Shown here: in pieces, positions 53,396 to 64,000 of the stretch
Layout of the letters: the number at the start of each line of letters is the position of its first letter
Numbering within the stretch: position 1 is the first letter of the stretch
NCBI GenBank assembly: GCA_005406025.1
Contig: BGZK01000726.1
Span: 62,001-126,000, forward strand
Source of the DNA: Eumeta japonica
Lineage: Eukaryota > Arthropoda > Insecta > Lepidoptera > Psychidae
Direction of reading: 5' to 3'
DNA length: 64,000 nucleotides
The notes under the pieces: generated by a model
Told to the model about the DNA's origin: nothing
What the model saw: the letters and a program-made list of their open reading frames with translations, nothing else
Database searches by the model: none
Made by a program: the position numbers and the translations under genes

Positions 53396-54459
53396 ACATT
53401 AGTGCCTGGAAGGCCGAGCTTACGTCGATGTCTCGTGACTGCCAGAGTAGTAGTATGTACTGCCTTATTATTTATTTCACGTAATGGCGGTACGAAAATT
53501 GTCAAAGCCGTTTCCGAGATACAAATGTGTGGGTTTCTGTATACACGAGATTGTTTACTTAAAGTAATAAAATAAAAAATATGTGTAAGGATATATTTTT
53601 TTATTGTTTTGTATAGCAATGAAAATTCCACAATTAATATTTGTAAATGAAATAATGTATTGTTCATATAATATAAGATATTGAAAAAATTATAAAAAGG
53701 GTCTATACTTTTTGTGCTATTAAAAATAGATTGTTTCATTTGATTATTGTTTTTTCTATTCATAGGTGCTTATCCCACTAACTATTAAAACCGCCTTTTA
53801 ACTATTTTACTTACAAACTAAAGAATTTCCTACATTCGATTCAAGTACATTTCTTTGTTTTTCTTTTCAAGAGTCAGATAAGTACTGAAGTTATTTATCA
53901 AATATTTATACCATTCCAAATCAAGATATTGAATCATTTCATCAACTATTGAACCGACTGTCTGCTGTGGGCGGTGCAATCAGTCGATTTAGAGTGAAAT
54001 TGAAGATTGTAGTTAGAGTCCTTAAAATAACGAGATAAAACTGCAAAAACAAGCTCTGCGTTTGACAATATTACGTACTCCGTCAGAAATTAATACATAG
54101 ACTGAATTTACAATTTGTTCGGGAAAAGTTGTACAACGTTTAGACGTTTTACTAAATTTGCATCGGTTTTTTTTTAGAATATTTGAAGTTCGCTAATATG
54201 CATAAAAGGAGGTTTTGCGTTTACAATTGTTAGAACGAATTAAAATGTTATACTATTATGATTTTCACTAAAACTAATAATAAGGCTATGCACCACAAAG
54301 CCACGTTGCGTTTTTTACTTATGAGTGATCATAACAGTCCAATTATTGTTTTTTTCTAAAATTCAACTTTTTCAATGAAATCCGAAAAAAAAATTAGTCG
54401 GTATTGTATCTTCGGTTACGTATAAATATTTAGATTATGTCGTAGGATTTTGTGTTGTA
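53396..54459. other. intergenic, no gene seen
   Basis: A 165-codon open frame on the - strand (53763-53266) is low-complexity and runs into the repeat above; I do not believe it. Nothing else is recognised. Confidence 0.4.
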
Positions 54460-55015
54460 TTAGGTCAAGAAAACGGTTATTTTCGTATTTTATAAATGAA
54501 AAGTTTCATTAATATTTCTTTGGTTTTGCTGCTTGTATCTGGCTAGTTTTGATATCATTAAATAGATGTCGTTTTATAAAGAGAAAAATAAAAAGTAAAA
54601 ACATTGTCCCGCTATTTTTCTATTGTTTTGGTGTCCACCAAAATGAGTGAATCTAACGTAGAAATTCGACATATTTCTAAGTTTTATTACAAAAACCGGA
54701 AACGTGTGACACAAGCCGCGAAAAAAATTTGTGACTTTTATGAACCGTTTATGTATGTATGACATTTATGAATGCAATGTCGGTAAGAGTAGCACAAAAC
54801 TGGTTTAAGCGCTTTCTGTCCGGTAATTTTTATGTCAAAGATAAACCTCGTTCTGGTAGACCTGTTACAAATAAAGTCAACGCCATTTTGCCATTTTGAA
54901 AAAAATAGAGTAAAATCGGCATATTAGGTCTAACGACATAGTTAAAAATGTGGGATTAACCACAAGACATTCTTGACCCATTTGAAAAAATCTGGATATA
55001 TAAAAAAATACTTTT
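54460..55015 (+). mobile_element. mariner remnant, lineage 2, copy B
   Basis: It starts TTAGGTCAAGAAAACGGTTA like copy A at 2427, with parallel leaders. MSESNVEIRHISKFYYKNR, VTQAAKKICDFY, AQNWFKRFLSGNFYVKDK and PRSGRPVTNK follow, with a duplication and frameshifts. The 3' two thirds are missing. Confidence 0.8.
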
Positions 55016-55022
55016 ACTCTAC

Positions 55023-55046
55023 TCCAGCCGTCTAAGTAGACGGCTG
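55023..55046. repeat. 10-bp perfect hairpin
   Basis: CCAGCCGTCT and AGACGGCTGG face each other across AAGT, between the two mariner copies. Confidence 0.7.
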
Positions 55047-55184
55047 GAAGACATGAAACATTTAAGTTAATATTAGAATTTATAATACATAAATACCAAT
55101 AAGGTAAATAAGTAGTAAAATAATAAAAAAAAGTGTGTTAATAAAATGAATATCTATATTTTTCTTATTATCTTAAATACAATA

Positions 55185-56422
55185 TTAGGAGTATTAAAAA
55201 GCTCCGTTGTTTTGAAAGAGATGGCATGGCACGAGGCTTACGTTAGAATTCGCAGATGATAACCGGCTTGAAAATTAAGTTGCTCATTCAAAAGCAACAT
55301 AACCCTATCATATTATTAATTTCATAGTAGCATCATATTTTTTTTTATGCAAAAATGTCTAAATTTAAGCCATATAAGCGTCATTTGCGGGAACTTTTAA
55401 TTTACTTTTTTATTAAAAAAAAATCTGCAGCTGAGGCACATCGATTGCTCGTCGAAGCATATAATGAGGCTGCCTTGAGTGAGAGAACATATCGTGAGTG
55501 GTTTCAAAAGTTTAATAACGGTGATTTTGACGTAGAAGACAAATATCGCAGTGGAAGGCCAAAAATTTATGAGGATGCGAAATAGGAGGAAGATCGTCTC
55601 AAACACAAAAGGAACTTGCACTTGGAAGTCACTCAGCAAGCAGACTCGCATCATTTAAAATCGTTAGAAACGATTCATAAACCTTTAATTCGTATAAAAC
55701 CCAATCACCTATTAGGTTCCATACGAATTAAATCCGAGAGATGTTGAACGCCGATTATACATGAGTGAAATGCTGCTAGCTAGGCACAAAAAAAGGTTTT
55801 TACATCGAATCGCCACTGGTGATGAAAAATGATAATCCAATAAGAAGATTATCATGGGATTATCTGGCCACGCGTCAACATTCCCAGCAAAACCGAATAT
55901 TCATGGAAAGATACTCATGCTGTGTATTTGGTGGGATCAGCTGGGTGTGTTAGGAGTTGTTTAATCCAAGCGAAACAATCACTGGAACTCCACACGGAAC
56001 ACAATTGATGAGATTGAGCTGAGCTCTGAAGGAAAAACGCCCTCAATACTACTGCAGACACGACAAAATTATTCTTCTACATGATACCTAATGCTCGTCC
56101 GCGGTTCCAGTGAAAATCTATTTGAAAACACTTAATTGGGAAGTACTATCCCACTGCGACATTGCGCCGTCCGACTATCAACTGTTCCGGTCAATGGCAC
56201 GTGCTCTGTCAGAGCAGCGGTTCACATCATATGAAGATACCAAAAATTGGGTTGATTCGTGGATAACCTCAAAAGATAAGGAGTTCTTAAGACTTGGAAT
56301 CCAAACGCTGCCTTAAAGATAAGTAGTTGTTGGTGATGGACGATTGAAATTAAATTACCGTTCTTTCACAATAAATATTATTTTATTGACAAAAAACGGC
56401 CGAAACTTATTTATACTCCTAA
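55185..56422 (+). mobile_element. mariner, lineage 3, copy 2
   Basis: TTAGGAGTATTAAAAAG at 55185 and TTTATACTCCTAA ending at 56422 are the inverted termini, with TA on each side (55183-55184, 56423-56424). A start-like frame at 55355-55585 reads MSKFKPYKRHLRELLIYFF, RLLVEAYNEAALSERTYREW and FNNGDFDVEDKYRSGRPK. Downstream, in other frames, come HRIATGDEK (first Asp kept), LCIWWDQLG and SETITGTPHGTQLM. DIAPSDYQLFRSMARAL (third Asp kept) and KNWVDSWITSKDKEFLRLGI follow. Deletions and frameshifts inactivate it, though it is the better-preserved of the two copies. Confidence 0.9.
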
Positions 56423-57779
56423 TAATAATTAAAGAATATTTATAAATAGAAAATATATTTCAAATTAATAATATATCAATGATTCTAATTTGCTTAGGTA
56501 TTATGTCAATTAATTGGTAATAAAAATTAATAATTTCAAGCCAATTTTATTAATTTTTATAATAATAAATATAATAGGGTGACATCACAGTAACTAAAAC
56601 AATAATAATAAATTCTTTTAAAATATTCTAAATTATATTCTAAGCCAAATATCAAACGGAAAAACCATTTTTTATTTCAGTCATAGAAGCACAGAATTAA
56701 AAAATCCATCGTCGACTATCGCAATGCTATAAAAAATAACGATTAATAATATTATAATACATGGTGATTTTGATAAGTGTTAGGCAAATCGACCATTATG
56801 CGAGTTCTAGTAAGACGAGGCGGCGTGGCGACGGGTTCTGTTTCCATGATTTCAATAAAATAAAAACAGGTATATTCGCTATTACAGTTCAACATAAAAT
56901 TGTATTCCCAATCAGTGGTTGTACTTCTGAGGATGTGCGCCTAAACATCTTAGTTGTGCAGGTTACTTCTTTGTATAACGTGCTGCGACGATGGCTTCAC
57001 CAAACCAGATGCAATTCCTTCAGCCTTCAGTTTTTGCTGCAAATTCAAGCTTATAATAGTTAATTAAAATGTAATTCATAATGTGTTTCAACGTAATCGT
57101 TTCTTTATTGTGCTATGTCATGAAGCGCAATCTTATCATTTTTTCATTAAACATACTATCTTTCGATCATGACTTCACCCGCGTCGACGTTTCTTGCGTT
57201 TATTACGACTACTGCGATGGTGTAAATTTATTTTTTGTTTTTATACATCTGGTCTTCTGATGTCATCTCTTATCATATCATCTGCATCATTTCTTGCAAT
57301 AAAAAGTGTTTGAGCAATCGACCTGCTCGGCGGCTTTGAGTTTGACGAGATATAAACGAACGGTCTTTATCAAGCTATGAGTTTTTATCAAAATCATTAG
57401 TACTGTTTGTGAGATCGTCATGGCCTAGATATCTATACTATTAATAAATCTATAGCTTGTCTGTATATCGTCCTAAATACATTTTTTTTTCTAAAATTTT
57501 GTAATCAATATACATTTCATGATTTCCTTTTTTCAATCAATTTCAGTTCTAAAAAATGTGTCATATATTCTTCCGTAGATGTCTAACTATCTCCATATTA
57601 GATTCTATTGAAATTAGTAACACTGCAAATGAACCCAAAAAAATTATCGTATATTCATCCTTTGACCTCCAACTGTGTAGGTACATGCAAAATTTTAGGA
57701 AAATCGCTAAAACCATAAAGGTTCTCATTTACTCTCACGGATCTCTAAAATGTATCGTATATCCAGTGCCGTAAATAGG
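56423..57779. other. intergenic, no gene seen
   Basis: The open frame 56761-57063 (100 codons, + strand) is not recognisable and has no splice context I trust. ATCTATACTATTAATAAATC at 57429 resembles a transposon end but has no partner. Confidence 0.35.
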
Positions 57780-57925
57780 GCGGTGCTACCGGTGCCCAGG
57801 CACAGGGTGTAAACTCTGGTGGGCGCAAGAATGGCCAGACCAGGCAGGACTATTATTTTTTCGATTAGCTCCTGATGATTTCCCGCTGCGCCCCTAGTGC
57901 ACGATTCTAATACATACGTGTCTAC
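57780..57925 (+). repeat. hAT-type element end fragment
   Basis: CAGTGCCGTAAATAGGGCGG, TGCTACCGGTGCCCAGGCAC and AGGGTGTAAACTCTGGTGGG resemble the 5' terminal region of hAT elements seen in many insects. No transposase follows. Confidence 0.4.
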
Positions 57926-60388
57926 ATGCCAGTATTATCAAAAACGTCTGTTGTTGTTGTGAATAATCTTCGTAAATATTTTTGAATAAACGCTTTTCCA
58001 CCAATTCATACTTAAACGCAATTTATGTTATGCTATAAACTTCCTTATTCAAAACTCTACCTTACCAAGTACTTAAAATTAAATTAATTTACAGTTTACT
58101 GAAACTTTTCAGGGTGTTGTTTTATTATAGAAGTATGAAGACGAAAATGGCCCAAAAATTAAATTTTAAGCATTAGGGTGGGCAACGCATTTACACTAAT
58201 GAACTGGCGTTTTGAGTTTTAGTGAGTGAGACACAGTGTCCACTTAAATAGCTCGTTTGCTCGTTTGCCCGCATCAGTTCTAGTTCTTTAAAAAAATAGA
58301 TTTTTCTTCCAAAATATTAGATAATTGGTCCACCAACACCAAGGTCCTTGTGCTTTATTTTATAACCCTGAATGAAATAAAGTAGGCCTATACATAACAT
58401 TTCTCTTGCTAGGGTACCTACAATATCTAAAAAAAAAACAAGGGCGCTATTATAGAAGCTCGCACAGGGCGCAAAAGAGGCTATTTACAGTACAGCGTAT
58501 ATCCTTCCATTGGTTTCCAACTAACTTTACACTTTTATGTTGGGTTTTAAATTATATCGATATATTGAAAGGTAAAAATATAAAGGTTCTTAGTCATTTT
58601 CAGGGAACCATCATACCCATTTCTAATTCTTATTGTAGATAGCACTCTCCCACGATTGAGCCCATGTTGACGTAGAATGGATGCTTGCATCACTTATATC
58701 ACCTGTCGGCGTGTCCATCACGATACCGTTCCCGCCTTTCGTCCTCGATTTCGACAGTTCCGGTTCCGGTCTAGATCTCAATTCTGGTTCCTCCTTTCAC
58801 TTTCACGACCTTGATTTAATTCCGATAGTGTTTTCATTTTTAAGTAAATGTTTTTTCAATTTTCATGCAAGAAATCTAAATTTTCGGGAAAAAAAATACT
58901 TAAATATAATCCAGTATGTTCCAATACTTTCAGTGAAAATCTCACAATGATCAGTTCTCTCGTTCTGAAGATACACAGGATAAACACATAGACAAATAGA
59001 TAAAATATTTTGAAAGAATTAATACTTTTTTTATAAACTTAATAAAACGTAGTTCTATTGAAATCACAGAGAGACACTTAATTTTATTTACGCATATATA
59101 ATATCCTTTCTATAATGGGAATCCGATAATTACTATTGCTAAGATGTTTTTACTATAATCGACGAAATATGTACACTGTGGCATTTTCTTATTTTGTCGA
59201 TTTCCGCAACACAAACTACACTGTTATATTTGTAGAACAATAATAGCACTGGCCACTAATCTTCGTTACAGAAAGGAAGACAATTATGTCAAAGTTGTCA
59301 ACCAACGTAAGACTCCATTGACGTGTAGTAGCCAAAGGGTGGAATATCTTATAGTTGTGTGTCTGTACACAATTTGGCGGTTTCGGAGTTGAGCGCCTGA
59401 CAATATAGGCCCCTTAAAATATAACAATTGCAAGATTTAAAGAACTATACATTTGCACATATTAACGTCACATCAACTAGCATGTACTAGGTATATGGCT
59501 CACTGATAGATGCCGCAGAATTAATCTTTATTAAATTATCTGTACAATGGTGTGTCAATTTTCCCATTTTCATGTACTAACAATAATACAATGAAAAATA
59601 TTTACTGACAAAAGGTAAAAAAAATTTTTTGAAAATAAAGTACTCTCAAATGTTTATATTGTGAGTCGTGCAAAAATCATAACTAAAATCTTTCCGCTTT
59701 CATCCATTCGTGGTTTAGACGACCAATTTCTAATTTGAAATAAAAAATAATTGAAGGGATCCCGGCAAAAAATATTTTTATCAATAAGCCCCCACCTTTT
59801 GTTTAAAAAAATAGAACATTCAAACAAACACTTCCAAAATGCAAAATTGTCAAAGCGCTGGTAGGATGTGAAACATTGATAATTAAAGAAATTAAATCAT
59901 GAAAATAAATCTAAAAATAAGAAAATGAATATTCAATGCATTTATTAGTAGGTTCACTTCTATACTTTATTTCCTTACTATTGTGTATGTAACAATTAAA
60001 TATTCTCTCAACTATTAATTTTCCGTAATGCCCGCGACAGCTCCGAACGCGCATTTTCAGAACCGCAGTCACTTTAGTTTTTGCCAGTTTTTAAATGTTA
60101 ACTAGACTAATATTTAATTAAGAGAGCAATTCTTGTTACATATTTTTATTTTGATAAAATTTTGCTTTTAAACTTATCTATATAGATAGAATCTCTATCT
60201 ACAAATTTATCAAAACTTTGCATTATTTATGGCAATTTTGTAGAATTTTGAGTTATCATATGGAAGCCGTCATTCCTTCTCAACAACAAATGGCACTATA
60301 TAAATAAAATACGTATATAGGTACATTTCTCTAGTGTTAGGCGCCGTATGTATATTACGTATGTACACCGTCCCTCTAAAGCCCATAA
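57926..60388. other. intergenic, no gene seen
   Basis: 58150-58275 has SINE-like wording (GTGGGCAACGCATTT ... CTCGTTTGCCCGC). 58725-58825 is a degenerate hexamer tract (TTCCGGTTCCGGT-like). No exon is recognised. Confidence 0.35.
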
Positions 60389-60482
60389 CGTCGCTTTGAA
60401 ATCATCAATGATCTTCAGCGCAGACGCGGCCGCTCCGCCGTCGCGTGGGTGCAGCCACTCCCTAACACACATCCAAAGCGAC
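60389..60482. repeat. GC-rich patch bounded by 10-bp inverted repeats
   Basis: CGTCGCTTTG (60389-60398) is inverted as CAAAGCGACG (60473-60482). The enclosed 70 bp are GC-rich with CGCAGACGCGGCCGCTCCG. It might be a tiny palindromic element or, less likely, an exon. Confidence 0.4.
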
Positions 60483-61221
60483 GAATGTTTTTTCTACTTT
60501 TACGTTTAATCAATGGTAGATAATAATAATGTCTCCGTTAATTATTAATCATTTAAAAAATGTTTCAATTTGATAATAACATTTAATAACAAGAGAACTT
60601 AACATCAAAATGAGTAAAAACATGAGCAATATGATTATTTACAATGACAAATTTTTTCACACAACAAACTGGCATCAATCTTAGAGGCTTCATATGAGCT
60701 TCAAACTACATTGCAATTACAGTAAAATGAATTTAATGAACAGCACATTGGAAACCTTACATTATCACATATTTAGCTGAAAAGATCTTTTAGAGTACTG
60801 AGAATACACAAGTAAAAAAACAACGATTTTAAGCAATTCCTTCTAAACTGAGTTAAAATCTAGTGTCCTTTGTTAAGATACCTCAATAAGTCATATATAT
60901 TTGGTCATTATTTAACAGTTACATAAAAATATATATGGTGGATTGTATCAAAAGTAAAATCGTAATTCCTAAGCGTAATCCGTAAGATTTGACGCGTCAT
61001 GTACGCGTAGGCTGTCGAGCTTTTCTGATTCAATACGTAAATACGAATGACGTTTTCACTTTTGGTTCAAGCCTCCGATAATTTTCAGTAACGACGTACA
61101 GTAGTACGTATTATATACAAAAACGTTCGCCTGCGAACTTCTTCATTTATAGACACAAAGCGCCCGTTTCGTGACTGCCGGCACCGCCGACCGCCTTCGC
61201 TACTCGCGTTTGCGCGCGCAG

Positions 61222-61283
61222 GACCCGCCGACAGGGACTCTTCGCCCTACGACACGATCTATATCAAGACCCGGCCCGTGTAA
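61222..61283 (+). CDS. candidate terminal exon of an unidentified + strand gene
   Basis: After a possible acceptor (gcgcgcag) the frame reads PADRDSSPYDTIYIKTRPV and stops at 61281-61283. The frame is also open upstream to another acceptor at 61152 (ttatag). Two AATAAA signals (61597, 61615) lie at normal distance. Composition is GC-rich and codon-like. Upstream exons were not found in the window. I do not recognise the protein; the Tyr-rich polar tail would fit a cytoplasmic C-terminus of a receptor. Confidence 0.4.
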
Positions 61284-61596
61284 CCAGCGGCCCGACCATG
61301 GCGCGACGGGTCAGTCCGTTTAATGAGTCCATGGGACTGCATGGACAAGATTGACTCCGATGGGATGTGAATTGCTCCTGCGCGAGATGACAAGAACTCA
61401 TTTATTGCATGTCACCCGTTGTCAGAACAAAATATCTTGCAAATTGCATCTTACAAATACATTTACAGTACCGAATTATATATACTAATTACTACACGAC
61501 GTATTATACAAATCACAATAACTTTTTCCCAAAACACACTAGAGCATCTTGTACATTTTTTCATACTTCTCTGTTATCGATACTTCCCAATTTTCA

Positions 61597-61620
61597 ATAA
61601 AATAATTGTCTATAAATAAA
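61597..61620 (+). terminator. paired polyadenylation signals
   Basis: AATAAA at 61597-61602 and again at 61615-61620, following the candidate + strand terminal exon. Confidence 0.4.
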
Positions 61621-61711
61621 GAATAGCCAATATTTTAATTACATTTTATATGGTAGTCATGTAATTAAAACATTTTTTTTTAATGCAGATACACAGAATA
61701 TATTATATGTT

Positions 61712-61873
61712 TTAGAATTGTGTTGTGGGCAACTTGGCTGCAGTATGAAAATCTGTTGGCTCGACCATCCACATTTTCTTAAAATACAGATGTGAAGTAG
61801 CAGCTTCCGCTGTTGTGTTTCTTCCATAGAGTAAGAGTTCCAGTGGCCCACTCGCTAGATATCCTATTCCTTC
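61712..61873 (-). CDS. candidate terminal exon of an unidentified - strand gene
   Basis: Acceptor ttttttag|GAA. It reads EGIGYLASGPLELLLYGRN, TTAEAATSHLYFKKMWMVEP and TDFHTAAKLPTTQF before TAA (54 codons, no Met start, hence a spliced exon). The residue mix looks like real protein. It is in phase with the exon at 62378-62198 across a 324-bp intron. I cannot name the protein. Confidence 0.45.
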   Translation of the reverse strand, partial: EGIGYLASGPLELLLYGRNTTAEAATSHLYFKKMWMVEPTDFHTAAKLPTTQF

Positions 61874-62197
61874 CTAAAAAAGTCCAGATATCATAAAAGA
61901 CCGGGAACGCACTAGTCTCTCCTCTCCAGTGAGATTGTGAGTGTCCATGGACCGCAGTTATCCCCTACATTCTGATGGCTCGCCTGCCGGTTACCCTTTC
62001 AAAATGCTCTACAAAACGTCTATTGTGTTGATACAGGAGCAAGTAGAGCCGATAAATCACACTGAATTGCCACGATTATTGAGGCAATACCTATATATGA
62101 CCACAACAACTTGTTATAATTGCTTTTCTCTCTAAAATGACCAAACTTAAAATTTTCAAATAAAATAAAAGTTGACTTTCAACTTTTGAACTTTTAC

Positions 62198-62378
62198 TTT
62201 AAACTTGTTACACAAACACAGTATGCAATCATCTGCAAGCGCGAGGCAGCTCGGGCCGACAGGACGCGAGCGCACGTTACTGGTGGCGTGATCATGTAAA
62301 TAGAAAATCTTCACGAGCGACGACGCTTTAAAATAAGCGATTATTTCCTGTGCTATCGGATGTCTCCCTTCATTTTCT
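62198..62378 (-). CDS. candidate internal exon of the same - strand gene
   Basis: Acceptor taaatccag|A and donor AAA|gtaaaag. It reads ENEGRHPIAQEIIAYFKASS, LVKIFYLHDHATSNVRSRPV and GPSCLALADDCILCLCNKFK. It enters in phase 2 and leaves in phase 0, matching the next exon. GPSCLALADDCILCL resembles a beta-propeller blade, but this is only an impression. The upstream exon was not found. Confidence 0.42.
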
Positions 62379-63256
62379 CTGGATTTAGAATAAATTAGCA
62401 ATTTATATATAAAAATTGAATGATTTCATATCATTTTGGCACATTGGATATATCGATAATTTACATCCAGAAACAAAGTATGTTAAACTAAATGAAAATT
62501 TGCATTTTTATTTAATAATAAATTAAGTTTACGGTAAATGAAATAGCAATAAAATACGCAGAATAAAATTTATGGTATTGCATATTCGTTCCTCCGTTTG
62601 TTATCAACGAGATGCTCGTGATTGCGATACAAAGCTATTTTCCCACTTGTAGGTTTATTTCCTTACAATGGTATCTGACGAATTAAAACTTTTATTACAT
62701 CACACCAAGTACCCAATCACATTATCAATAAACTAACCTGAAGATATTTCTTAAATTTTCTGAAGTTGTGTTTTATTTTCGTCACAGCGGTGTATTCGAT
62801 TCGATCACAAAAATAAATTGGAATATGTAGTCTCTGTTCCGACTAGCCTTATTCAATAAGAAAATAACAAATTGATTTATTACATAAGTAGATGAGTTTA
62901 CAATATAAAAACGTTATGAATCTACAATGAACTCCACAGTGTGATAGAGATTCCATGAGTATATTTTTCTGGAATTTTTCGCTTTCCTTAAATAAATTCG
63001 CCGTTTCAATAAGTCTATGACCCTGTGATGATGATAGTTTTGATATTAAAGTCTGGTCTATACTGAACTTTAATATCAAAACTATCACCACTGTATATAA
63101 ATAAGTTGCTCGTCGTGCATGGTACACGGCAGAATATCATCCACTAGCACTAGATCTGTCTAGTCTTGCAACGGTTTATTTGTAAATGCATATACGATTC
63201 TTAGAGAACTCGGTAGTCCGCAATACAGTCAAAGTCTGCAATCGTTTAATATCTTT
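62379..63256. other. intergenic or intronic, no exon recognised
   Basis: AT-rich, containing the hairpin at 63032-63087. If the - strand gene has more exons, they are not here in a form I can see. Confidence 0.35.
63032..63087. repeat. perfect 21-bp hairpin
   Basis: TGATAGTTTTGATATTAAAG plus T (63032-63052) is exactly inverted at 63067-63087 across a 14-nt loop. It is pre-miRNA-sized. Confidence 0.8.
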
Positions 63257-63450
63257 TTAAGGCTGTTTGACGGTCGGCGCGGGCAGGTCGAGTCGCTGTC
63301 GCATAACGCAGCCGAGGAAGACGTCCCGGGCCACGAGCGTGGCGCCTCGTGCCGCCAGCGCCGGCAGCAGCGCGCGGTCGGCGCCCGCCCACACGCACAG
63401 CCAGCGCGGCCCGCCCTCGCGCCAAACGCCGCCGCTGCACTCCGTGATCA
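63257..63450 (-). CDS. candidate terminal exon of a second - strand gene
   Basis: Acceptor ataccgcag|TG. It reads ITECSGGVWREGGPRWLCVW, AGADRALLPALAARGATLVA and RDVFLGCVMRQRLDLPAPTV before KQP and TAA at 63259-63257. The GC-rich block in AT-rich DNA, with one long open frame, looks coding. LVARDVFLGCVMRQRL is shaped like the last helix of a BRCT repeat, but I would not assign it. The rest of the gene would lie beyond the window's right edge. Confidence 0.5.
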
Positions 63451-64000
63451 CTGCGGTATAAAAGACTGAGATAAAGAAAAAAATTTGGTTGCCTGTAAAG
63501 TCGGTATACGGGCGAAAGTTTTACATGACAACGACTTTGAATGGTAAAATCATTTTAATGTGAATATTCATTCGTATAGTAGGAAGAAGGATGAAATAGT
63601 AACAATTTAAAACATTTATTTATACAAAGAATTATATTTAAAACATTAATTTATACAAAGAATCTCGCACTGAATTTCATTATTAACAAAATTTTATTTT
63701 ACCTTTACACATACATACGTATTTATATACAAATATACATACAATAACTTGCAATACATTTGAAGTATGCACTAATTCTCTAGCTAGACCGATCATAGTT
63801 GAAGATATCTCTCGTTCGGTGACTCATCGTTACGTTACCGAGCGTTACACTTTCAAAGTGACTCCCAGCCGCAACCTAATTTAAGACGTTGTCACGTCAA
63901 GTAACAAAAAATACAAAAATATTTGAGTTTAAATACAAATAATATTTTTTTTTGGAGAGAACATATAAATGTGAATATGAAACACTTAAAATATTTGAGT
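63451..64000. other. right edge, no exon recognised
   Basis: AT-rich, with a 33-bp tandem duplication near 63605-63662 (AAAACATTTATTTATACAAA, then AAAACATTAATTTATACAAA). If the exon at 63450-63257 is real, this is its upstream intron. Confidence 0.4.

Noticed and set aside
53266..53763. 165-codon - strand open frame
   Set aside because: Low-complexity, AT-driven residues, overlapping a transposon end; no domain or splice support.
56761..57063. 100-codon + strand frame as a gene
   Set aside because: No similarity I can recall, no conserved pattern, and no splice or polyA context beyond chance.
63267..63461. + strand frame MTVGAGRSS... over the GC-rich block
   Set aside because: The Ser/Arg/Ala-rich composition is typical of an antisense shadow; the - strand frame has an acceptor, a natural stop and better protein character.

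Overview
This is a eukaryotic, AT-rich window from an insect nuclear genome, most likely a moth or butterfly. The genes have introns with GT-AG boundaries and lie in long stretches packed with decayed transposons. These include Helitrons with A|TC...CTAG|T ends, several mariner lineages, pogo-type elements, a tRNA-headed SINE and a non-LTR element with a coiled-coil/SGNH ORF1, a mix familiar from Lepidoptera. Species and family assignments come from reading alone; no database search was run.

Three protein-coding genes are well supported. (1) A TTLL-15-type tubulin-tyrosine-ligase-like protein on the + strand, six exons from 5472 to 26288, about 515 residues. It has an N-terminal membrane segment and a C-terminal Cys-rich tail, and its introns are full of transposons. 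(2) Integrator subunit 11 (IntS11, the snRNA 3'-end endonuclease), intronless, on the - strand at 26557-28344. It is tail-to-tail with the first gene, with 268 bp between the stop codons. (3) GDP-mannose 4,6-dehydratase (Gmd, first step of GDP-fucose synthesis), + strand, six exons from 36499 to 47110, 359 residues. These are unrelated housekeeping functions (tubulin or membrane modification, RNA processing, nucleotide-sugar synthesis) and show no operon-like relation.

The right end (61.2-63.5 kb) holds weaker evidence for exons of three more genes: a + strand terminal exon at 61222-61283, two in-phase - strand exons at 62378-62198 and 61873-61712, and a - strand terminal exon at 63450-63257. 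Their identities are unknown to me.

Layout: 1-5.2 kb, mariner and SINE debris; 5.2-26.3 kb, TTLL gene with a Helitron (8.0-9.1 kb), a broken non-LTR element (9.8-14.0 kb, antisense), a fold-back element with a pogo-type element inserted in it (17.9-19.8 kb) and a Helitron relative split by a TIR element (21.8-22.96 kb); 26.5-28.4 kb, IntS11; 28.4-36.5 kb, intergenic, with a DD41D Tc1/mariner-type transposon having about 325-bp inverted repeats and a spliced transposase (30.8-33.4 kb); 36.5-47.1 kb, Gmd with a mariner in intron 2 and a Helitron in intron 5; 47.1-61 kb, intergenic, with a pogo-like element carrying a PHD-like finger remnant and two adjacent mariner remnants; 61-63.5 kb, candidate exons.

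I see no CRISPR, rRNA, genuine tRNA gene or evident novel defence or metabolic system. The most unusual items are the DD41D element, the fold-back element with its nested insertion, the NAGNAG acceptor inside the Gmd active site, the ambiguous last splice of the TTLL gene, and several near-perfect small hairpins.
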